A stretch of DNA of 64,000 nucleotides, from contig JAZGUH010000372.1 of NCBI GenBank assembly GCA_037893225.1, positions 124,001 to 188,000 of the forward strand. The letters are read 5' to 3'. Made by a program: the position numbers and the translations under genes. Source of the DNA: Hippasteria phrygiana. Its lineage: Eukaryota > Echinodermata > Asteroidea > Valvatida > Goniasteridae. Numbering within the stretch: the stretch's first letter is position 1; each line of letters starts with the position of its first letter. The notes under the pieces were generated by a model that did no database searches, was not told the DNA's origin, and was given only the letters and a program-made list of their open reading frames with translations. Positions 58,801 to 64,000 of this stretch are shown piece after piece.

Positions 58801-61800
58801 AAGGCTTAAATTGATGACCTCAGTTCTAAGGTCACCCTTTAAGAAACACAGGTACATGTACACATGCATCATTGCATGGAGGAATCCTCCATGGTACATA
58901 TAATCAGTGAATTACTGAATGCTGTAAATTTCCAAAGATAGGAGGAGGGGTGTGGATTTTACACAACGTTTTTTGTCTACAGTTACTCAGTGTTTTCATA
59001 AATATTACATTCATAATTTTGTTTTTTTAAAGGGTTTTACATCCCATCCTCTGACTTTTTAGAGGTGGCATGCTTTTTTCCCCCTTTTTTGCACATGTGT
59101 CCTTCTCCCAGCAGTGGTAAAAATGCAAAAGGAAGGGGGGAATTTCTGCCAGTTTCTTCCAGTTTGGTGGACTGCACCATTGGCATAGCCATCTTGGGAA
59201 AAATGGGGCAGCCATCTTGAAAATGACGACCTACATTTTTGTACATGTAGCAGGCACTAAAATAGAAATAAAAAGGAAATAATGTCAAACAATGAGTAGA
59301 CAGATGTAAGAAACGGACTAACCATATGATCAACACAACTAAATGATCCCAAAGCAGATTGCACCGAAATGCATGTATCCTTGCACAAATATGAAGTCTG
59401 CAAAACTGATTAACGAGGCTTCCATGAAGTGTTTTATTAATACTGGTACAGTACTACAGTGTGGGGCATTGCTACTTTCATTCCATGTATACTATTATGG
59501 CTTTCTTTACTTGAGCCCGGGATGTGGAACCAATCACAGTCCGGCTTGATTGCACCAATCCGATGATACTCTGGATGATATCTCTCCGCCGGTTACTAAA
59601 GCCCCATTCCGGTTGCATCTGGGAATGCGGTCTGCATTACAATCTCATTTAATAACCCCGCAATCCCGGCCAGGAACCCTACACTGTCTCCCCAAACCTA
59701 ATTATCTAGCAGTAGTCATTAGTTCCGGCAGCTTTTTCGTGAGCAAAGCTAGCAGCGACGCCTCTGACGGATTCTCAGTACTGTTAGATTTTTTTTTTTC
59801 TCTCTCTCTCGACTCGAGGGTTGACTGGTTTACAACTACAGGGGAGAAATCTCCTACAGAGAAAAGAATGCCATCCCACTGTGTTCGGGAAGTCCGGAAG
59901 GTCACTGGCCAATCCTGAAATCACTGCATTTAATATCATTTTTTTTTTTTACTGCTACTGTAATTTGAGGTTTCAATAATGGGATAACCTGTGGTTATGA
60001 GACACCAAATCAAGTTTCGCATGCTGTCTACCAAGACGGGCTGTGTACCGAACTGACCGGCTATAAAAAGTGCACTCACTACTCATTTTACAAGAATTAT
60101 GTCGATGAGAACTGATATGAGGTGTGCATATCTGAAAAGGAAGTAATAAGTGTCCTGAAGATGACCGACATTAGGTTAGTGAAACGTGATTAAACATTTT
60201 CACAATGAGTCGGAGCATATTTTTTTTACCTGATGAGTTTTCCGTGATCTTAAAATTAAAATGAGTGCATCCATTCCATCATTTTTATGTATTTTTTTTT
60301 TAAATTTTCACATCCTGGCAAATGAAAATGAAAAACTGCAATACTTCCATTATTTCTCTTGATGCCTCTTCTTTTGGGGCTGTCCCGAATATACCGAATA
60401 TTCGGTCGTCAACCCAATATTCGAATACCTTTTTGCCAGTTTGAATACGACTGACGCTATTTTAGTAGAAAAGTTACGGCACTTAGCAGTGTCAAATGCT
60501 GCATTTTTGTTGACAGGAACTTTTTGTGGACAGAGGTTTATTGTTCCCGTCCGTAAAACCTTGGCGCTCACAAAATAATTGCTACAGAAATGCAGGCTGC
60601 AATTTGGTTTCTTGTTATCAGAATGTTATACGTACATGTACCCGTAACGATCTTGAAACAACAGGCGCATGCAAAAAATATAAATCGCCGCACATAAAAC
60701 ACGGGCGTGCTTTGCGTGCAACTTTTTACCGGCGCCGGCATGCAGTTGCAGCAGACGCCTGAAAAACTTTATCGGGTGTATCACATATTCGATCAAACCC
60801 AGTTTCGAATCAAATACTACATGTAAATTATTTAAAAATGTACAGCCCTGTCTTCTTTATTCGGGGCCTTCAACTTAAAATTGACTCTGGCAATTTTCAG
60901 GTCATTTTCGTAAGATCTGGTCTGAAATCAAAGCTTTGGATCATGTGCATTTTCCCCATTGAAAACAGCATTGAGGAGACGGGGTGATTCCGTATGGAAT
61001 TGTTGGTCCATGGGCATACATGGACCAACAATTCCATACATGTATGCCCATGGACCAACAATTCCGTATGGAATTGTTGGTCCATGTATGCCCATGGACC
61101 AACAATTCCATACGGAATTGTTGGTCCATGGGCATACATGTACATTGTACATGTATGTGTTTACTCGGGGAAACTTGTAGGGAATACGGTGCATTGCCAG
61201 CAAGAACACACTGTGCTAACTATTAGGAGTGTTACTGTCAATTCATGGAGTTCCTGGATTAGCCATTGATGATGTCCCAGAAGAAAATCCTGGCATTTCC
61301 ATCACTGGATGTTTTTAGGTTTGGACTGGCTCTGGATTATTATGTATTTATCATGTTGAAGTCAAGGGAATGTATGCGGAAGGATGTTTGTATCATTAGT
61401 GGTACGTGTACATGTAGCTTACCAGTAATGACATTTTTTTACTTGAAACAAGTATATGATGCAAACTGTACATGTAGTTTATACACAAATGTAACCAGGG
61501 CCCAGTTTTATAGAGCTGCTTAAAGATGGCTGTGTTATTTGACAATACCACTGTTCTCTATTTAAAAATCTGGATTGCGCTTTGGCCATTCAAGTTGTAG
61601 ACGGCCGTCCGCCACATTACCACTCCATCCATAGCCGTATCCCCAAACGTAACGTGAACGTATAGGCCTACTACGTATTCACATGTACACAGGCAGGCGC
61701 GCGCTATGGCTAGGACAAGAGGCGTCACAATGTTTATTTTGGATGTTCCACACATGCGCGCGCGCGTGCACGCACGGTTATTTAAAAAATAACCAATCAG

Positions 61801-64000
61801 CGTTGGAAATGGGGAGTGGAAATATGGCGGCTGCTGGCGACATCTGTGCGTAAAGCGCGCAGCGGCCAATGCGCAATCCAGATTTTTATACATGGAGATC
61901 AGTGGACAATACGCAATCTACATAAAACTAGAAAATGGCACAGACTTCTCTCAGCAATCAACATCCTCTTTAAGCACAAAAAGTTTTATAGTACAAAAAA
62001 TGTTGCTTAATGGAAAAATCAGGTTACCAGCCAGAACTCCATGTGATGGAGTTTTGGCTGGGGGAAACCTAATTTTTACTGAGCAAGGTTTTTGTACTAA
62101 AGCAAATTGTTGCACTTACATGTACATGTAACTTAAGTGAGTATTAAGTGAGTATTAAAACCCTCCTACTATTTAAAAGGTCAAAATCAGTCAAAATTTC
62201 CTTCCACCTCCCCTGCTATACTTTTACACAGACATGATCAGATTACATGTGGTTTTGTACTATGGCAGGAGGGTCAAAAACAATCACCTTGACTGATTTT
62301 GACCCATACAACAACATGGCTCAGAATGTATGTTTGCATAGGAGGGTTTTAAGGACTTTTTTCACTTATTAGTTTTTCATGTGCATTGTAAAGAGCATGC
62401 TCAGCTCTTTATTGTGTGTGGGTGAAAACATTAACAGTTCCAATTGACTTGTATTATGAACATGTATGATTTGTTTCACAAGGGCCTGTAAACTCATTAG
62501 TGCCTGTAACTCATACATTGTAAGTGGCTGAAACTCATTTGTGGCTGTGGTGAATTCAGCCTCATTTTTGTCGAAGAGTTTTTGTTGGTCATATCTTACA
62601 TGTACATTGTTACTCTCTTACAAGTGTAACCCTACCATAATGTTAAATTATTGATTATATTTTGCTGTCTGATATGTTTCAGAATTCCATCAGACACAAC
62701 CTGTCCTTGCACAGTCGCTTCGTACGGGTACAGAACGAGGGAACAGGCAAAAGCTCCTGGTGGATGATCAACCCTGATGCCAAGCCGGGCAAGTCCTCCC
62801 GCCGCCGTGCCTCCAGCATGGACACCAACAACCCCAAGTGGGAGAAGAAGCGAGGCCGGGCCAAGAAGAAGGTCCTGGAGGAGCGAGCAAAGTGGAGCAC
62901 CAGCCCGACCCCAAAATTTGAGGGGGAGCCCGAGACGTCGCTCTCACTGGCCCTGAGCTCCGAGTTCCGCTCCCGGGCCAGCTCCAACGCCAGCAGCTGT
63001 GGCCGCCTGTCCCCCATCAACCAGATCGACGACTTGCACGACGAGGTGCCCCCAATGTCGCCGGTGCCCTACCAGACGCAGCCCTACGAGAGCCCTGACC
63101 ACCTGCACACAGACCAGCTAACGTCCCTAGCCCAGGCCATGAGTTTAAACACCTCCCTCAATGGCTCAGTTGGCTCGGACCTGAACAGTCCCGTGGAGCA
63201 GCTCCGGGTTCCAACCCCCATGAGGCCCTCCCCGAAGCACACCAGCCGTGGTGGTCTATTCCAGAACAACGTGACCAGCAACTCCAACAGTTACATGTAC
63301 TCACCAGCCCCGAGCTACAGCGGTTCCGATATCTCCCCAGTGCACAGCAACGTGCAGAGCCCGGCCTACAGCCCCTACGGCCAGAATTCCGCCATGAGCC
63401 CCATGTCCCAGCAGCGCTGCTCGCCGTCAATGAATGTGAACGACTTGGCGCAGCAGTTCAGCATCAGCGTGCCTCCGCCGCAGACCCCCTCAGCCTTCTC
63501 GATGATGCCACCCCAGGACCACGGTATGACAAACGGCGCTATCCTAACCAAGCGGGATCCCATGCTGTCCCACTCCACGCTGCAACCAGGCAGCATGATG
63601 CACCAGCGCCCAACTAACCTGCAGCCGACGTGCCGCGTCCAGACAAACATGTCCCCGGGCCGGTCGTCGCTTCAGGGCTTCAGCCCTCAGACCAGCCCCA
63701 GCAATCCGCTCTCTATGCTCCAGCTGAATCCTGTCATAACGGCCTCCCAGAACAACCACATGTCCAGCCCCACCCACATCGGGGTCAACCTCCAATACAG
63801 CCAGTCCTCAATGGGCCAGCCCCTCCAGAGCATTCCCATGAATCAGTCGAACGACAAGGTCCCGAGCGACCTCCAGAATCTGGACGTGGACATGTTTAAG
63901 GGGATGGACTGTGACATTGATTCCATTATTCACAATGAGCTCATGGATGATGGAAACCTAGACTTCAACTTTGATGGGCCCATCAGTCAGACAGTGACCT
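37466..64000 (+). CDS. foxo: Forkhead box O transcription factor (FoxO), 3' end outside window
   Basis: Nuclear DNA-binding regulator at the end of insulin/PI3K/Akt signalling; controls stress, metabolism and lifespan genes. Exons 37466-37879 and 62683 to the window end, 577 residues seen. Residues about 86-178 form the forkhead, with [22 protein letters not shown] then [16 protein letters not shown]. Akt sites fit RxRxxS/T: Thr19 in RPRSCTWPL, Ser183 in SRRRASSMD and Ser239 in [10 protein letters not shown]. The NLS-like KKRGRAKKK lies between sites 2 and 3, and RLSPI follows site 3. The C-terminal activation segment [20 protein letters not shown] is reached; vertebrate FoxO3 ends about 30-35 residues later, so only the tail is missing. 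Start: ATG at 37466 in ACCATGG context, matching the family N-terminus; an in-frame ATG at 37448 has no family support. One large intron at the conserved GWK/NSI position. Confidence 0.97.
39546..39933. mobile_element. Inverted-end element (TTTACTTTAATACCCCCC), copy 2
   Basis: Reverse-orientation relative of 20841-21240, with the same ends and the same TGGCACAACCTTTAATTTT and AACTTTCTTCCCCTATATTG words (in reverse). Confidence 0.75.
40590..40652. repeat. TACATGTA array
   Basis: Short run of overlapping TACATGTA and TACATTGTACA words. Similar runs lie near 42083-42110, 43866-43893, 44850-44878, 48176-48202, 48250-48276 and 57215-57245. Confidence 0.85.
42241..42484. mobile_element. GCTTAAGC-type MITE
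   Basis: GGGCCACTTTCATCTATAGA and GAGCTGCTTA at the left are mirrored by TTGAGCAGCCCTATGAAA at the right. AAGCAAA/TTTGCTTAAGC words repeat inside. Related sequence is at about 61930-62115. Confidence 0.6.
42901..43047. mobile_element. MITE with telomere-like ends, copy 1
   Basis: 147 bases starting AACCCTAACCCTGCCAG and ending AGGGTTAGGGTT. The interior matches 57881-58018 in reverse orientation (TTGTCACATTGACTTGTGTG and complement). Confidence 0.75.
44322..44782. mobile_element. hAT-like non-autonomous element, copy 2
   Basis: Starts TAGGGCTGT and ends ACAGCCCTA. The best-preserved ends of the three family members (see 22826 and 60376). An embedded TACATGTACATGTA run lies at about 44700. 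Confidence 0.7.
45065..45880 (+). repeat. Diverged tandem repeat of about 370-385 bases with CACGTG core
   Basis: The units start at about 45068, 45431 and 45812, each with TTTCAC(G/A)TGTAACTTGGAAACC. Unit interiors share CAGTGCAAATG, ATATAAATTGAAAG and GTATGAGTACCT/GTAGGAGTACCT. The third unit is partial. Confidence 0.7.
46587..46850. repeat. C-rich low-complexity tract
   Basis: Runs of CCCCC separated by AT-rich words such as TATTAAATTCCCC. A C-run opens it at 46590-46604. Confidence 0.7.
50070..50650. mobile_element. Foldback element with CCCGGGTAA stems
   Basis: The outer words TTTCACACTATGC and GCATAAAGTGTGAA are inverted. Inside, TTACCCGGGTAATTGCCGGG is followed by its reverse complement (about 50090-50143), and further AACCCGG/CCGGGTT words continue to 50345. 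Confidence 0.65.
51449..51592. mobile_element. Foldback element carrying TACATGTA arrays
   Basis: The ends AAGTATCCAGTGCATGGG and CCCATACACTGGATACTT are inverted repeats, followed inwards by GTAGAC/GTCTAC, TACATGTA runs and GCAGTT/AACTGC around the centre. Confidence 0.8.
52289..52742 (+). repeat. Tandem duplication of about 215-240 bases
   Basis: 52289-52500 and 52534-52740 align along their length, sharing GTTCAGCCGGACTTT, CTTCTTTGGGTATATTACTG, AAGCCTGCAA and ATATGCCTGTAATT. Both contain partly open frames but many stops. Confidence 0.8.
52788..52874. repeat. Small foldback (AATAGGGCTGTAAAT)
   Basis: AATAGGGCTGTAAATGGTT and AACTATTTACAGCCCTATT are inverted ends of an 87-base MITE-like unit. 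Confidence 0.75.
53913..54463. repeat. Palindromic satellite, unit ACATGTACATTGT (13 bp) with 19-bp variants
   Basis: About 550 bases of near-perfect ACATGTACATTGT units, some lengthened by an extra ACATGT. From about 54350 the asymmetric part appears as ACAATGT, so the array reverses orientation. Every unit contains the 8-base palindrome TACATGTA. Long open frames occur on both strands for purely periodic reasons. Confidence 0.97.
55300..55443. mobile_element. Foldback element (GGCCTGTCTGTTTCACACG)
   Basis: GGCCTGTCTGTTTCACACGA and TCGTGTGAAACAAACAGACC are inverted. GATCAGTGATC and GATCACTGATC pair further in. Confidence 0.8.
56479..56504. repeat. Poly-C tract
   Basis: About 26 consecutive C. 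Comparable shorter C-runs are at 23263-23283, 31482-31491 and 43765-43780. Confidence 0.9.
57881..58018. mobile_element. MITE with telomere-like ends, copy 2 (inverted)
   Basis: Starts TAACCCTAACCCTCCAGGG and ends CAGGGTTAGGGTTA; the interior is the reverse complement of 42901-43047. Confidence 0.75.
58035..58214. mobile_element. pogo/Tigger-like MITE
   Basis: The ends TACAGTCGAACCCTG and TGTTTCGACTGTA are inverted and TA-bounded. Internal TTATAACAAGG words are typical of pogo/Tigger ends. Confidence 0.65.
60376..60850. mobile_element. hAT-like non-autonomous element, copy 3 (inverted)
   Basis: Starts GGGGCTGTCCCGAATAT and ends TACAGCCCTG, reverse orientation relative to copies 1 and 2, with GTGTCAAATG and CCGTAAAACCTTG words shared. 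Confidence 0.7.
60988..61150. repeat. Cluster of alternating inverted repeats (GGAATTGTTGGTCCATG)
   Basis: Five to six alternating copies, in both orientations, of a unit made of AATTGTTGGTCCATG plus GGGCATACATG. Any neighbouring pair can form a stem, so several cruciform registers are possible. Confidence 0.9.
61564..61887. mobile_element. MITE with AAAAATCTGGATTGCGC ends
   Basis: 324 bases with perfect 17-base inverted ends AAAAATCTGGATTGCGC and GCGCAATCCAGATTTTT. It appears inserted into a GCTTAAGC-type MITE whose halves flank it (61498-61530 and 61960-62115). Confidence 0.78.
62155..62352. mobile_element. Foldback MITE (TTAAAACCCTCCTA)
   Basis: TTAAAACCCTCCTA and TAGGAGGGTTTTAA are perfect inverted ends. 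GTCAAAATCAGTCAA and TTGACTGATTTTGAC pair further in. It lies 330 bases before FoxO exon 2. Confidence 0.85.
62683..64000 (+). CDS. foxo: FoxO exon 2 (partial)
   Basis: Starts [16 protein letters not shown] after GTTTCAG and stays open to the window edge (439 codons). It carries forkhead wing 2, Akt sites 2 and 3, the basic NLS, a long Ser/Pro/Gln/Asn-rich region and the acidic C-terminal activation segment. GC content is much higher than in the intron. The stop codon is not in the window. Confidence 0.97.

Larger units (their letters stand above)
37880..62682. other. foxo: FoxO intron 1 (24.8 kb), forkhead-splitting
   Basis: From donor GTAAGT to acceptor GTTTCAG. No convincing exon, RNA gene or long coding frame is seen inside. 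It is filled with foldback elements, MITEs, a palindromic satellite and TACATGTA arrays listed separately. Stretches without any recognised element include about 38000-39540, 46900-48170, 48400-49490, 53000-53900 and 58900-60370. Confidence 0.85.

Noticed and set aside
59550..59918. 122-codon plus-strand frame in the FoxO intron
   Set aside because: The sequence is somewhat GC-richer than its surroundings, but there is no domain, no splice phase support for joining FoxO, and an antisense frame overlaps it.

Overview
The window is animal nuclear DNA. It is intron-rich, AT-rich outside exons, and packed with foldback elements, MITEs, SINE and LINE fragments and simple repeats. The clearest gene is a FoxO transcription factor whose forkhead domain is split by one intron of about 25 kb. 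The many TACATGTA arrays, the CR1/L2-type LINE and the tRNA-derived SINEs suggest a marine invertebrate deuterostome, most likely an echinoderm. That placement is an inference; no marker in the window settles it.

Region 1 (about 0.5-18.5 kb) holds two tandem minus-strand copies of a secreted type-B carboxylesterase/cholinesterase-like gene inside a segmental duplication of roughly 7 kb. Copy B (9485-17706) can be followed through seven phase-consistent exons plus a likely eighth terminal exon, and has Ser, Glu and His of the triad. Copy A (1104-6053) shows exons 1-5 only; its 3' exons would lie left of the window, if they exist. Because the copies align, they date several insertions. A TTAA-flanked element is present only in copy A, with an intact empty site in B. 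A Tc1/mariner-like transposon is complete in B and half deleted in A. MITEs shared by both predate the duplication.

Region 2 (18.5-23.2 kb) is repeat territory: two large foldback elements, two strong hairpins, a 400 bp inverted-end element, a CR1/L2 LINE fragment with an ATT tail, and a hAT-like element that ends about 75 bp before the next gene's first coding exon.

Region 3 (23.3-33.2 kb) holds a plus-strand gene of six coding exons with matching splice phases, about 261 residues, followed by AATAAA. I do not recognise the protein. Its introns carry two minisatellites, an inverted pair of tRNA-derived SINEs and several MITEs.

Region 4 (33.2-37.4 kb) is intergenic, with a hairpin nested in a MITE, a poly-G tract, and candidate CCAAT and CRE sites ahead of FoxO.

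Region 5 (37.5-64.0 kb) is FoxO: exon 1 (Akt site 1 and the N-terminal half of the forkhead), the giant intron, then exon 2 (rest of the forkhead, Akt sites 2 and 3, NLS, C-terminal activation segment), cut off by the window edge just before the expected stop. The intron holds a 550 bp palindromic satellite, many shorter TACATGTA arrays and numerous foldback elements. The genes show no obvious functional link to each other.
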